A DNA stretch of 64,000 nt, taken from the NCBI GenBank assembly GCA_964402055.1, contig CAYOAV010000004.1, forward strand, positions 1 to 64,000, written 5' to 3'. The number at the start of each line of letters is the position of its first letter. Positions within the stretch are counted from its first letter, which is position 1. Below the pieces are notes generated by a model. That model did not search any database, was not told where the DNA came from, and saw nothing but the letters and a program-made list of their open reading frames with translations. Shown piece after piece: positions 7,038-16,482 of this stretch. Source of the stretch: UMGS363 sp964402055 (GTDB taxonomy: Bacteria; Bacillota; Clostridia; Oscillospirales; Ruminococcaceae). A program made the position numbers and the translations under genes.

Positions 7038-7066
7038 ATTATAACCGCCAAAAATCCTTTTGTCAA
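7038..7066 (-). promoter_or_regulatory. consensus sigma-A promoter of rplM-rpsI
   Basis: On the minus strand TTGACA (7066-7061), a 17-base spacer, and TATAAT (7043-7038): perfect consensus in both boxes, as expected for a ribosomal protein operon. The space between this promoter and the one at 7373 (about 300 bases) is AT-rich and shows no gene I believe. Confidence 0.9.
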
Positions 7067-7372
7067 TAGTCATTTTGCCGAATTTTTAAAATATATCACT
7101 CAATCTCTCGATTTCTCTTTGTTTTGCTCTTTTTCTCTACAGTTCTCTCATTTCATTTCATTTTTGCGATTTTGTTTATCTGCATAGAAATATTTTATTC
7201 GCAAAGCACTTTTTGTATAAAATCAATAAACCGTTATTCATATATTTTTTTATATACCTTATTAATAGCATATCTGACGAAACAGAATTCTTCTCAAATT
7301 ATGCAAAAAGGTCAAGTTAAGCCGAAATTATCAGCTTTGTTTGACAAAATCTTTAAAATTTTATCCCATAGC

Positions 7373-7401
7373 TTGACTTTGGGGCAAAACTGGTATATAA
7401 T
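7373..7401 (+). promoter_or_regulatory. sigma-A promoter of the leucine-rich lipoprotein gene
   Basis: TTGACT at 7373-7378, a 17-base spacer, TATAAT at 7396-7401, about 48 bases before the ATG at 7449. Because no terminator follows the lipoprotein gene, it may also drive the aro genes. Confidence 0.8.
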
Positions 7402-7448
7402 TAGTGTGTATGTATCAGGGATTTTCAGAAAGAAAGGAAGCTTTTTTT

Positions 7449-8459
7449 ATGAATAGAACCAAAATAACCGCACTTTTTTCCTGTGCTGTTATAAGCTTAA
7501 GTCTTTGTTCCTGCTCACTTTTCGGAAATGCCGAGGAAGAGATTCAGCCCGATAATGCCGAGCTTCTTTCACAGATAGAATCTCTTGAGCATGATGTTTC
7601 ATCTCTTAAAGCTCAGACTGTTCCCGACATTAAAATAAAAAATAAAAATGACTATTTATATGGCAAGGATAACCCTGCTGTGAGCGAAGCTGTCGCTGAA
7701 AAGGAAAAGGTTATGGCTGATCTGCCCGAAACAATTATGATTAGGGGCAAGGAATACAGCACCGACCTTACAACCCTCACCTTAAGCAATATGGAGCTTA
7801 ACGATGATGATATAAAAGAGCTTAAATATATGGTAAATCTTACCGAGCTTCAGATATATCAGAATAATATTACCGATCTTTCTCCGCTTAAGGGGCTTAC
7901 CAATCTTAAAAATCTGTCACTTTTTAAGAATAAGATCGAGGATCTTTCGCCTATCGCTGGTCTTGTCGGTCTTGAAAGCCTGTATCTGCGTTCAAACAAT
8001 ATAAGCGATCTTTCACCTATTGATGGGCTTTATAATCTGCGTGCATTGGATATTTCCTGCAATAGGGTATCGGATATAACACCGCTTGCGAATATCAAGG
8101 AGCTTGAATATCTGCGTATAAATGATAATAGCATCGAAAGCATTTCAGCTTTGAGCGGAATGAACAAAATGATAAGCCTGCATTTGCAGAATAATAATAT
8201 TTCCGACCTTGCTCCGCTTGTTTCCATGGAGGAGCTTAACGAGCTTTATCTTGAAAACAACAACGTTGCGTCGATAGAACAGCTTATGTCGCTTTCTTCA
8301 TTGCAATGGCTTAAAATAAGCAATAACCCGATAACAAATGTCCGTCCTGCAGCTTCGCTTATTATGCTCAAAAAGCTTTATATGCAGGGTATGGATGTTC
8401 CAGAGGCTGATATGGAATATCTTTCCGAGCAGCTTCCCGATTGCACAATAGTACACTAA
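7449..8459 (+). CDS. leucine-rich repeat lipoprotein (internalin-type repeats)
   Basis: A 336-residue protein. The N-terminus is a lipoprotein signal peptide ending in a lipobox (LSLCSC, about residues 17-22), so it should be anchored to the outer face of the membrane. After a helical linker (about 30-60) come some nine 22-residue leucine-rich repeats of the SDS22/internalin type, such as LTELQIYQNNITDLSPLKGL and its neighbours. Longer frames opening upstream would bury the signal peptide; the ATG at 7449 has a GAAAGGAAG site and is preferred. It probably binds a protein partner at the surface. It is followed by aroF after 36 bases with no terminator, an unexpected neighbour. Confidence 0.85.
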   Translation: MNRTKITALFSCAVISLSLCSCSLFGNAEEEIQPDNAELLSQIESLEHDVSSLKAQTVPDIKIKNKNDYLYGKDNPAVSEAVAEKEKVMADLPETIMIRGKEYSTDLTTLTLSNMELNDDDIKELKYMVNLTELQIYQNNITDLSPLKGLTNLKNLSLFKNKIEDLSPIAGLVGLESLYLRSNNISDLSPIDGLYNLRALDISCNRVSDITPLANIKELEYLRINDNSIESISALSGMNKMISLHLQNNNISDLAPLVSMEELNELYLENNNVASIEQLMSLSSLQWLKISNNPITNVRPAASLIMLKKLYMQGMDVPEADMEYLSEQLPDCTIVH

Positions 8460-8495
8460 AGAAGTTACATAAAAAGGAATTAAGGAGAAAAAATT

Positions 8496-9509
8496 ATGAT
8501 CATTATTTTAAAGAACAACGCATCGTCTGAATCGGTGCAGAAGCTGGACGAGCTTCTTAAAGCACAGGGCGTTGAAACAAACCATATCAAGGGTGTTAAT
8601 CAGAACATCATCGGTCTTATCGGTGATACTTCTGCGGTTGATATGCACAACCTCTACGCTCAGGACTGCGTTGAGGAAATCAAGCGTGTTCAGGAGCCTT
8701 ACAAAAAGGCTAACCGTAAATTTCACCCGGATAATACTGTTATCAATGCAGGCGGCAGAAAAATCGGTGACGGTTCACTTCAAATCATCGCAGGCCCTTG
8801 CTCTGTTGAAAGCGAAAAGCAGATACTTACAACCGCTCATGCTGTAAAGGAAGCTGGAGCAACTATGCTCAGAGGCGGTGCATTCAAGCCAAGAACATCA
8901 CCATATTCCTTCCAGGGTCTTCGTGAAGAGGGAATCAAGCTTCTGCTTAAAGCAAAGGCTGAAACAGGTCTTCCTATCGTAACCGAAATTATGAGCCAGT
9001 CTGATATCGACCTTTTTGAAGATATTGACGTTATTCAGGTTGGTGCAAGAAATATGCAGAATTTCGAGCTTCTTAAGGCTCTCGGCAAGACTAACAAGCC
9101 TATTCTTCTTAAAAGAGGTCTTGCAAATACACTCGAAGAAACTCTTATGTCCGCTGAATATATTATGTCGGAGGGTAATGAAAATGTTATCCTCTGCGAA
9201 AGAGGAATCCGTACCTTTGAAACAATGACAAGAAATACCTTCGACGTTTCCGCTATTCCTCTCCTTAAGCAGAAATCACATCTCCCTGTTTGTGCAGATC
9301 CATCTCACGCAACAGGTATCATATCTCTTATTGAACCTATGGCTCTCTCCGCAGTTGTTGCAGGAGCTGACGCACTTGAAATTGAGGTTCACTGCGACCC
9401 GAAATCTGCTCTTTCAGACGGCGGTCAGCAGCTCACACCTGATATGTTCAAGGAAACAATGAAGAAGATAAGCGGTATGTGCGGCTATCTCGGAAGAAAC
9501 ATAGGCTGA
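8496..9509 (+). CDS. aroF: 3-deoxy-7-phosphoheptulonate (DAHP) synthase
   Basis: A 337-residue class I-beta DAHP synthase, which joins PEP and erythrose-4-phosphate in the first step of the shikimate pathway. An N-terminal ferredoxin-like regulatory domain (about residues 1-70) precedes the TIM barrel. Barrel signatures are GPCSVES (about 101-107), RGGAFKPRTSPYSFQG (about 127-142), and DPSHATG near 268. The N-terminal domain is the type that in relatives gives feedback control; the effector cannot be told here. TAAGGAGAAAAAATT precedes the ATG. First of four aro genes in a row. Confidence 0.95.
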   Translation: MIIILKNNASSESVQKLDELLKAQGVETNHIKGVNQNIIGLIGDTSAVDMHNLYAQDCVEEIKRVQEPYKKANRKFHPDNTVINAGGRKIGDGSLQIIAGPCSVESEKQILTTAHAVKEAGATMLRGGAFKPRTSPYSFQGLREEGIKLLLKAKAETGLPIVTEIMSQSDIDLFEDIDVIQVGARNMQNFELLKALGKTNKPILLKRGLANTLEETLMSAEYIMSEGNENVILCERGIRTFETMTRNTFDVSAIPLLKQKSHLPVCADPSHATGIISLIEPMALSAVVAGADALEIEVHCDPKSALSDGGQQLTPDMFKETMKKISGMCGYLGRNIG

Positions 9510-9527
9510 TAGAAAAGAGCGTGCAAT

Positions 9528-10592
9528 ATGGAACACACAAGAATACCTGTCAATGCTTCAACCAAATATGAGGTAATCGTTGGAAACAGCTTGCTTGACA
9601 GTTGCGGAGATTATATATCAAAGGCTGTAAAGGCAAAGAAATTCGCTGTTATAACCGATGATACCGTTGGCTCGATTTACGGCGAACGGATAATGAAAAG
9701 CCTTGAAAACAGCGGCCTTGAAGCATTTATGTTTGTTTTTCCTCACGGAGAAGCTTCAAAATCAACCAAAACACTGCTCGATATATACAGCTTTTTGTGT
9801 GAAAATCATATTTCCAGAACGGACGCACTTATAGCACTCGGCGGCGGTGTTGTCGGCGATATTACAGGCTATGCTGCGGCAACCTTTTTAAGAGGTCTTG
9901 ACTTTATTCAGATACCTACTACCCTGCTTGCACAGGTTGATTCCTCTGTCGGTGGGAAAACCGCAATAGATCTTCCCGAGGGTAAAAACCTTGTCGGAGC
10001 TTTCAAGCAGCCAAGGCTCGTTATATGCGATACGGACACGCTTGACACGCTCCCCGAGGAATTTCTTATTGACGGAATGGGCGAAGTCGTAAAATACGGA
10101 ATGATAAAATCCGAAGAACTTTTCACTCTGCTTGAAGGTCGTTCGCTCGATAATATCAAAGAAATTTCAGCGGAAGTCATTACGCAGTGCGTTTCGATAA
10201 AGCGTGATGTTGTAGAAGCAGATGAATTTGACAAGGGCGAAAGAATGCTTCTGAATTTCGGTCACACACTTGCACATTCCATTGAGCAATACTATAATTA
10301 TACAGGAATTACGCATGGAAAAGCTGTTGCGGTTGGTATGCGTATGATAACACAGCTTGCAGAAAAGAGCAATATGGCTGAAAAAGGTCTTACAGAAAGG
10401 CTTATCAGCTGCCTTGAACGCTACAAGCTGAATGTGTCAGTCGAACCAACCGAAAAACAGCTTGGAAATGCTTGCTTAAACGATAAAAAGCGTGAAAGTG
10501 ACAGCATAAGCGTTATAATTTGCAGTGAAGTCGGCAAATCATCTGCTGTGAAAATGAAAATAGAGGATTTTTTACATTTTCTGGAGCAATAA
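9528..10592 (+). CDS. aroB: 3-dehydroquinate synthase
   Basis: A 354-residue AroB that turns DAHP into 3-dehydroquinate using NAD and a divalent metal. Visible signatures are HGEASKS, IALGGGVVGDITGYAAATFLRG, the QVDSSVGGKTAIDLPEGKNLVGAF substrate-site segment, and the metal-site stretches GEVVKYGMI and NFGHTLAHSIE. Length is normal. It lies 18 bases after aroF and 11 before aroA, within one transcription unit. The ribosome site (AAAGAGCG) is weaker than that of its neighbours. Confidence 0.96.
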   Translation: MEHTRIPVNASTKYEVIVGNSLLDSCGDYISKAVKAKKFAVITDDTVGSIYGERIMKSLENSGLEAFMFVFPHGEASKSTKTLLDIYSFLCENHISRTDALIALGGGVVGDITGYAAATFLRGLDFIQIPTTLLAQVDSSVGGKTAIDLPEGKNLVGAFKQPRLVICDTDTLDTLPEEFLIDGMGEVVKYGMIKSEELFTLLEGRSLDNIKEISAEVITQCVSIKRDVVEADEFDKGERMLLNFGHTLAHSIEQYYNYTGITHGKAVAVGMRMITQLAEKSNMAEKGLTERLISCLERYKLNVSVEPTEKQLGNACLNDKKRESDSISVIICSEVGKSSAVKMKIEDFLHFLEQ

Positions 10593-10603
10593 CAGGAGAA
10601 TTT

Positions 10604-11857
10604 ATGAACAGAACAATAAAACCGTCAAAGCTTATCGGCAGAGTAAAAGCTCCGTCATCAAAAAGCCTTTCGCATCGTATGATAATTGCGGCGGCACTCG
10701 CTGACGGAGTTTCCGAAATAAGCGCAGTCAATCATTCAGAGGATATTGATGCTACTGTTGATGCAATGACTGCTCTTGGTGCAAAAATTATCAGCGATGG
10801 CGATGTATATACAATAAAAGGCATCGGAAATGCTGTAAACGAAGCAAAAATAAACTGCCGTGAAAGTGGTTCAACTCTGCGTTTTCTCATTCCTGTGGCT
10901 GCGGCACTCGGCTGTAAGACTGAATTTAACGGTGGCGGCAAGCTTCCTACCCGTCCTATAACTCCATATAAGCGTGAGCTTTCTGAAAAAGGAGTAGTGT
11001 TCAACCATACGGACGGAGTTATGCCCTTTTCTATTAAGGGCAAGCTCTGCGGCGGTGATTTTTTTATTGAGGGTGATATTTCATCTCAGTTTATTACAGG
11101 GCTTCTGTTCGCTTTGCCGCTTTGCAGTGAAGATAGCAGAATAATTCTTACATCTGCTCTTGAATCAAAGCCTTATGCGGATATGACTATTTCCGCTCTT
11201 AAGGTATTTGGAATAAAAATTGACGAGGAAATTTCTGAAAATGGTTTCCCTGTATACATAATAAAGGGAAATCAACAATATAAGTCCGCAGACTGCACAG
11301 TTGAGGGCGACTATTCACAGGCGGCTTTTTTCTACACGGCAAATGCTCTCGGCTCGGAAATTGAGATCGATAACCTCAACTCTGATTCGGTACAGGGAGA
11401 TAAGGAAATTTGCTCAATACTTGATAAAATCGGCTTTGGCAAGGTTTCCTGCGGCGAATATGAGCCTTTTACAGCTGACGCTTCGGATATTCCCGACCTT
11501 GTTCCGATACTTACGGTTCTCGGCTCTTTTACAAAGGGAGTTTGCAGAATTATAAATGCTAAAAGATTAAAGATAAAGGAAAGCGACCGCTTAAAGGCAA
11601 TTGCTGACGCTATAAACGCTATCGGTGGAAATGTCATCTGCGGTGAAGACTTTCTTGAAATACGCCCTGTCCGTTCTTTTAAAGGCGGAAAAATTGAGGG
11701 CTACAACGATCATCGTATCGTTATGGCTTCTGCTATAGCGTCAACAATGTCCGAAAATGAAATTATCATAACGGACAGCGAGGCTGTTGCAAAAAGCTAC
11801 CCCGATTTCTGGCAGGATTTTGAAAAGCTTGGCGGAAATACTACAGCTGACCTTTAA
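10604..11857 (+). CDS. aroA: 3-phosphoshikimate 1-carboxyvinyltransferase (EPSP synthase)
   Basis: A 417-residue EPSP synthase, adding the enolpyruvyl group of PEP to shikimate-3-phosphate. The substrate-site motif appears as PSSKSLSHR near residue 20, the PEP-site region as CRESGSTLRFL near 85, followed by GGKLPTRPI, GDISSQFITGLLFALPL, and the C-terminal KESDRLKAIADAINAIGG and YNDHRIVMASAIA. The SGSTLRF form differs from the GNAGTAMRP of the enteric class and fits the Clostridia type. CAGGAGAATTT precedes the ATG. Third aro gene of the operon. Confidence 0.95.
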   Translation: MNRTIKPSKLIGRVKAPSSKSLSHRMIIAAALADGVSEISAVNHSEDIDATVDAMTALGAKIISDGDVYTIKGIGNAVNEAKINCRESGSTLRFLIPVAAALGCKTEFNGGGKLPTRPITPYKRELSEKGVVFNHTDGVMPFSIKGKLCGGDFFIEGDISSQFITGLLFALPLCSEDSRIILTSALESKPYADMTISALKVFGIKIDEEISENGFPVYIIKGNQQYKSADCTVEGDYSQAAFFYTANALGSEIEIDNLNSDSVQGDKEICSILDKIGFGKVSCGEYEPFTADASDIPDLVPILTVLGSFTKGVCRIINAKRLKIKESDRLKAIADAINAIGGNVICGEDFLEIRPVRSFKGGKIEGYNDHRIVMASAIASTMSENEIIITDSEAVAKSYPDFWQDFEKLGGNTTADL

Positions 11858-11905
11858 CTTGCCTCCCCTTTTTCGGAGAGTTAAACGGTTAAGAAAGGAC
11901 TGAAA

Positions 11906-13000
11906 ATGATGTCATCTTTTTGGAATCATAATATCACTGTTTCAATCTTCGGTGAGTCACATGGACCTGCTATCGGAGTTGTCATTGATAATCTTCCTCC
12001 AGGAGAGCATATAGACGTTGAAGAGCTGCGTAATTTTATGGCAAGAAGAGCTCCGAAAAAAGACGCAACCTCAACACAGCGTAATGAAAAGGATCTCCCA
12101 AATATAATGTCGGGTGTTCATAACGGCTATACAACAGGCACTCCTCTTGCTGCTTTTATTAATAATACAGATCAGCATTCGCAGGATTATGGGAATATTT
12201 CCAAGCTTGCAAGGCCTGGCCATGCTGATTACACGGGAGCTTTGCGTTACAAAGGCTTCAATGATGTAAGAGGCGGCGGCCATTTTTCGGGCAGACTTAC
12301 CGCTCCGCTCTGTTTCGCAGGAGCAGTCTGCGGTCAGATACTCGAAAGACGTGGAATTTATACAGGCACACATATTGCCCAGATCCATAATATAAAAGAT
12401 ACAAAATTCAATCCGCTTGAAATTTCAAGAGAGCAGATAATTTCTCTCCGTCATAAGAAATTTCCAACAATAAGCGATAAAAAGGGACAGGCAATGTATG
12501 ACGATATCGACCTTGCAAGGAGATCGCTTGACAGCCTTGGTGGAATCGTTGAATGTGCAGTAACAAATGTTCCCGCAGGTGTTGGTTCCCCGATTTTTGA
12601 GGGACTTGAAAACAGCATTGCACAGATAATCTTTGGTATTCCAGCCGTTAAGGGCATTGAATTCGGTGCAGGCTTTCAGGTCGCTTCAATGCTCGGAAGC
12701 CAGAACAATGACGAATTTTATGTAAACGAGGTCGGCCACGTTCTCACTAAGACCAACAACCACGGTGGTATTCTCGGTGGAATTTCATCAGGTATGCCGA
12801 TAATATTCCGTGTTGCTTTCAAGCCAACCCCATCCATTGCACAGCCACAGCACACCATCGATTACAGCAACCTCACAAATGAGATAATCGAAATCAAGGG
12901 CAGACATGATCCCTGCGTTGTTCCGAGAGCTGTTCCCTGCGTTGAGGCTGCGGCAAATATCGCAATTCTGTCACATATGCTTGACTACCCTAACTTCTGA
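11906..13000 (+). CDS. aroC: chorismate synthase
   Basis: A 364-residue AroC, the reduced-FMN enzyme that makes chorismate from EPSP. Signatures are FGESHGPAIGVVIDNLPPG near the start, RPGHADYTGALRY with GGGHFSGR (about residues 110-138), and the C-terminal KPTPSIAQPQ and GRHDPCVVPRAVP. Two ATG codons stand side by side; the first is six bases from AAAGGA and is kept. It follows aroA after 48 bases and ends the chorismate pathway genes of this operon; no terminator precedes the DUF4364 gene 18 bases on. Confidence 0.96.
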   Translation: MMSSFWNHNITVSIFGESHGPAIGVVIDNLPPGEHIDVEELRNFMARRAPKKDATSTQRNEKDLPNIMSGVHNGYTTGTPLAAFINNTDQHSQDYGNISKLARPGHADYTGALRYKGFNDVRGGGHFSGRLTAPLCFAGAVCGQILERRGIYTGTHIAQIHNIKDTKFNPLEISREQIISLRHKKFPTISDKKGQAMYDDIDLARRSLDSLGGIVECAVTNVPAGVGSPIFEGLENSIAQIIFGIPAVKGIEFGAGFQVASMLGSQNNDEFYVNEVGHVLTKTNNHGGILGGISSGMPIIFRVAFKPTPSIAQPQHTIDYSNLTNEIIEIKGRHDPCVVPRAVPCVEAAANIAILSHMLDYPNF

Positions 13001-13018
13001 TAAAAGGAGTGTTAGATT

Positions 13019-13573
13019 TTGCAGGATTTTAAAACACAGATCGCCACTCTGCATTCAGTCAAGATAGCTATTTGCTTTCTGCTTGATGAAATCGACAAGC
13101 CGATATCGGAGAGCGAGCTGTACGAAATCGTGATGAAAAGCGAAGCTGTGAATTATTTTCACTATAATCAAGCACTTGAAGAGCTTATGAAAAGCGGAGC
13201 TGTTACGCAGATTTCCGAAAACGGCGAAAAATTTATCCGTATTGAGGAAAAAGGCAGACAAAGCTCGGAATGTTATAACGACTATGTTCCATATCATTTT
13301 CGTAAGCGTTTATTAAAATCGGCATTTCTCTTTTTCTCGAAGCAAAAGCGTGAAAAAGAAGTTAAAATTGATATAACAGAAGCTGAAACAGGATTCTGCG
13401 TCAATTGTATATTAGGCGGCGGCGAGCTGGAGCTTATGCGTCTTTCACTTTATGCCCCTGACAAGGCTCAGGCTGAGCTTATAAGCGATAAGATACGTCT
13501 TAATCCTGAACTTTTTTACTCAAATGTAATAGGCTATCTCCTTGATAATAAGGAAGAAGAATTCAAGGCTTGA
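13019..13573 (+). CDS. DUF4364 family protein, winged-helix-like
   Basis: A 184-residue protein of the DUF4364 family found in Clostridia. The N-terminal 80 residues (KIAICFLLDEIDKPISESELYEIV, then NQALEELMKSGAV) look like a winged helix, with a short wing ISENGEKFIRI; the C-terminal half is a mixed alpha/beta domain of unknown function. The start is TTG, eight bases after AAAAGGAG. Its place after aroC suggests a regulator, but this is inference. A 173-base AT-rich space before radC follows, in which I see no clear terminator or promoter. Confidence 0.75.
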   Translation: MQDFKTQIATLHSVKIAICFLLDEIDKPISESELYEIVMKSEAVNYFHYNQALEELMKSGAVTQISENGEKFIRIEEKGRQSSECYNDYVPYHFRKRLLKSAFLFFSKQKREKEVKIDITEAETGFCVNCILGGGELELMRLSLYAPDKAQAELISDKIRLNPELFYSNVIGYLLDNKEEEFKA

Positions 13574-13746
13574 ATATATTTCATCTTTGATTATTTAAAT
13601 AAATCCGGGGCAATACTTTATATGGCTTATACTGTTTTAATCAAAAACATAGCTTTCAAATTTTTTGATTAATAATAAGTAATTGCAGCTTCGTATGGTA
13701 TTGCCTTGAATTATATTCAGAAATAAATTCAGGAGCTTATCTTACT

Positions 13747-14475
13747 ATGTCCAAGGAGCAAAAAACCTCAAAAAAGCAAAAATCACCAAAAAAGGAAACG
13801 ATAAATCTTCATGCCGGTCACAGAGACAGAGTTAAGGACAACTTCATTGAAAATGGTTTTCAAGGCTTTAATGAACATCAGATACTTGAGCTTGTTCTTT
13901 TTTACGGCTATCCAAGAATAGATACCAACGAACTTGCACATAAATTAATAAACCAGTTCGGTGGGCTTAACGAAGTTTTAAACGCAAGCATTGAAGATCT
14001 TATCCAAAGTGGAGGACTTACAAAAAATTGTGCTGTTCTTCTAAAGCTGTTTACAAATATAATCCGTGAATATAGTCAAAATGAAAGCTCGGATTATGTT
14101 TTTAATACAACTCAAAGAATCACTACGCATTTTGAGGGCATTTATAAGGGTGAAACTGAGGAAAAGGTTTATATTTCCGTTTTTGATGATGAGCTTCGGC
14201 TTAAGAAAACTGTTCTTATCACAAAAGGCACGATCGCTTTTGTTCCAATGCAGACGAGAAAAATTGCATACGCTGTTCTTAACAATAATTCAAGCTATGC
14301 TGCAATTGCACATAATCACCCGAATTCATCGGCAAGACCCTCCGATGAGGATATCATAATTACAAATGGTATCCTGAGCGTTTTAAGATCATTGGGTGTG
14401 ATTTTGCTTGATCATGTTATTATAGGAACAGATGGCTCTTATTCAATGTGCAAAAGCGGCCATTTTAAGATATAG
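13747..14475 (+). CDS. radC: RadC-family JAB domain protein
   Basis: A 242-residue RadC family protein. After a lysine-rich N-terminus, residues about 20-110 hold the UPF0758 helix-hairpin-helix region (ELAHKLINQFGGLNEVLNAS), and the C-terminal MPN/JAMM domain has the metal motif AHNHPNSSARPSDED (His-x-His-x7-Ser-x2-Asp complete). The family was named for DNA repair, but its true role is unclear; the JAMM site suggests metalloprotease-like chemistry. The ribosome site CAGGAG is 12 bases from the ATG. The gene stands directly before uvrB, fitting a repair context. Confidence 0.85.
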   Translation: MSKEQKTSKKQKSPKKETINLHAGHRDRVKDNFIENGFQGFNEHQILELVLFYGYPRIDTNELAHKLINQFGGLNEVLNASIEDLIQSGGLTKNCAVLLKLFTNIIREYSQNESSDYVFNTTQRITTHFEGIYKGETEEKVYISVFDDELRLKKTVLITKGTIAFVPMQTRKIAYAVLNNNSSYAAIAHNHPNSSARPSDEDIIITNGILSVLRSLGVILLDHVIIGTDGSYSMCKSGHFKI

Positions 14476-14499
14476 CTTTGACAAAAGAAAGGCCTTAAT

Positions 14500-16470
14500 A
14501 TGGATTTTAAGCTTCATTCTGATTATACTCCGTCAGGCGATCAGCCTAAGGCTATAAAACAGCTCGTTGACGGCGTAAAAAACGGTTTTCATGAACAAAC
14601 CTTGCTCGGCGTTACAGGCTCGGGCAAAACCTTTACAATGGCTAATGTTATCGCACAGCTTAACCGACCTGCTCTTGTGTTCGCACACAATAAAACTCTC
14701 GCTGCACAGCTTTGCTCTGAATTCAAGGAATTTTTTCCCGAAAATGCCGTTGAATACTTCGTTTCATACTATGATTATTATCAGCCTGAAGCCTATGTTC
14801 CGTCAACGGACAGCTATATTGAAAAGGATTCAGCAATTAATGACGAAATTGATCGATTAAGGCATAGTGCAACTCTTGCACTTGCTGAACGGCGAGATGT
14901 TATTATCGTTGCGTCCGTTTCCTGCATTTATACTCTCGGCTCGCCTATTGATTACCGAACAATGGTTGTTTCTATCCGTCAGGGTGCGGAAATGTCACGG
15001 GAGGAATTACTTGCAAAGCTTGTTTCAATCCAATATGAACGAAATGACCTTAGCTTTACAAGAAATAAATTCCGTGTACGGGGCGATGTTGTTGAGATTT
15101 TCCCCGCAGGAGCGACTGACACGGCTATTCGTGTTGAATTTTTCGGTGATGAGGTAGACCGTATCTCTGAATTTACTGCTCTTACGGGAAATGTTACTGC
15201 GGTTATTTCCCATGTGGCTATTTATCCTGCTTCGCATTATGTTATTTCCCGTGATAAAATGAGCGGAGCTATTGAGGAGATAGAACGTGAGCTTGAAGAA
15301 AGAATAAAATACTTCAAGGATAATGACAAGCTTATTGAAGCACAGAGAATTGAACAGCGTACACGATATGATATTGAAATGCTTGAGGAAATAGGCTTCT
15401 GCAAGGGAATTGAAAACTACTCACGAATACTTGCAGGACGTGAACCAGGTAGCATACCATATACGCTTTTAGACCACTTTCCCGAGGATTTTCTGCTTTT
15501 TGTTGATGAAAGCCACGTTTCACTTCCGCAGATACGCTCAATGAGTGCTGGCGACAGGGGCAGAAAGCAGACGCTTGTTGATTATGGTTTCCGTCTGCCC
15601 TCGGCTTTTGATAACAGACCGCTTACCTTTAATGAATTTTACGATAAGGTAAATCAGGCTATTTTCGTTTCGGCAACCCCAGGGCCGTTTGAACGTGAAA
15701 AATCGGAGCAGATCGTTGAGCAGGTCATTCGTCCGACAGGTCTTGTTGATCCTGAAATAATAGTCAAGCCTGTTGAAGGTCAGATAGAAGATCTCCTGCT
15801 TGAAATAAATGCACGGACGGCAAAGGGCGAACGTGTGCTTGTTACAACTCTTACCAAAAAAATGGCGGAGGATCTTACCGCATATCTTGAAAAAATGGAC
15901 GTAAAGGTTCGTTATATGCACTATGATATTGATACTATTGAAAGAATGGAGATAATAAGGGATCTTCGTCTTGGCGAATTTGATGTGCTGGTCGGAATTA
16001 ACCTGCTTCGTGAAGGTCTTGATATTCCAGAGGTTTCACTTGTAGCAATTCTTGACGCAGACAAGGAAGGATTCCTGCGTTCCGAAAGCTCGCTTATACA
16101 GACGATAGGCCGTGCCGCACGAAATGCAGGCGGTCAGGTAATAATGTATGCCGACAGCGTAACACGCTCTATGGAAAACGCTATAAACGAAACGGAGCGA
16201 CGACGCAAAATACAGCTTGAATACAATGAAAAGCACGGTATCAAGCCTAAAACCATTATTAAAGATGTCCGTGACGTTATTAAGATATCCTCAAAGAGTG
16301 AAACAGACAGCAAAACCTCAAAATCAAAGCAGAAGCATATGACTGCCGAGGAAAAATATGCACTTATCGAAAAGCTAACAGCGGAAATGAAGAATGCCGC
16401 CAAGCTGCTTGAATTTGAACACGCTGCTTATCTGCGTGACAGGATAAATGAATTAAAAGGAAAAAAATAA
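14500..16470 (+). CDS. uvrB: excinuclease ABC subunit B
   Basis: A 656-residue UvrB, the damage-verifying helicase-like subunit of nucleotide excision repair. In order: Walker A GVTGSGKTFT (about 37-46), the beta-hairpin that grips DNA (VSYYDYYQPEAY, about 89-100), DESH box, SATPGPFE, motif VI region LREGLDIPEVSLVAILDADK with QTIGRAARN, and a C-terminal UVR domain (YALIEKLTAEMKNAAKLLEFE) that contacts UvrA and UvrC. Length is usual. It lies 24 bases after radC and 12 before uvrA. No LexA-type box was recognised upstream. Confidence 0.97.
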   Translation: MDFKLHSDYTPSGDQPKAIKQLVDGVKNGFHEQTLLGVTGSGKTFTMANVIAQLNRPALVFAHNKTLAAQLCSEFKEFFPENAVEYFVSYYDYYQPEAYVPSTDSYIEKDSAINDEIDRLRHSATLALAERRDVIIVASVSCIYTLGSPIDYRTMVVSIRQGAEMSREELLAKLVSIQYERNDLSFTRNKFRVRGDVVEIFPAGATDTAIRVEFFGDEVDRISEFTALTGNVTAVISHVAIYPASHYVISRDKMSGAIEEIERELEERIKYFKDNDKLIEAQRIEQRTRYDIEMLEEIGFCKGIENYSRILAGREPGSIPYTLLDHFPEDFLLFVDESHVSLPQIRSMSAGDRGRKQTLVDYGFRLPSAFDNRPLTFNEFYDKVNQAIFVSATPGPFEREKSEQIVEQVIRPTGLVDPEIIVKPVEGQIEDLLLEINARTAKGERVLVTTLTKKMAEDLTAYLEKMDVKVRYMHYDIDTIERMEIIRDLRLGEFDVLVGINLLREGLDIPEVSLVAILDADKEGFLRSESSLIQTIGRAARNAGGQVIMYADSVTRSMENAINETERRRKIQLEYNEKHGIKPKTIIKDVRDVIKISSKSETDSKTSKSKQKHMTAEEKYALIEKLTAEMKNAAKLLEFEHAAYLRDRINELKGKK

Positions 16471-16482
16471 GAAGGTAAAAAA

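Noticed and set aside
7124..7456. 110-codon frame upstream of the leucine-rich lipoprotein
   Set aside because: It runs through the promoter at 7373-7401, has no good ribosome site and consists of AT-rich hydrophobic chance sequence.
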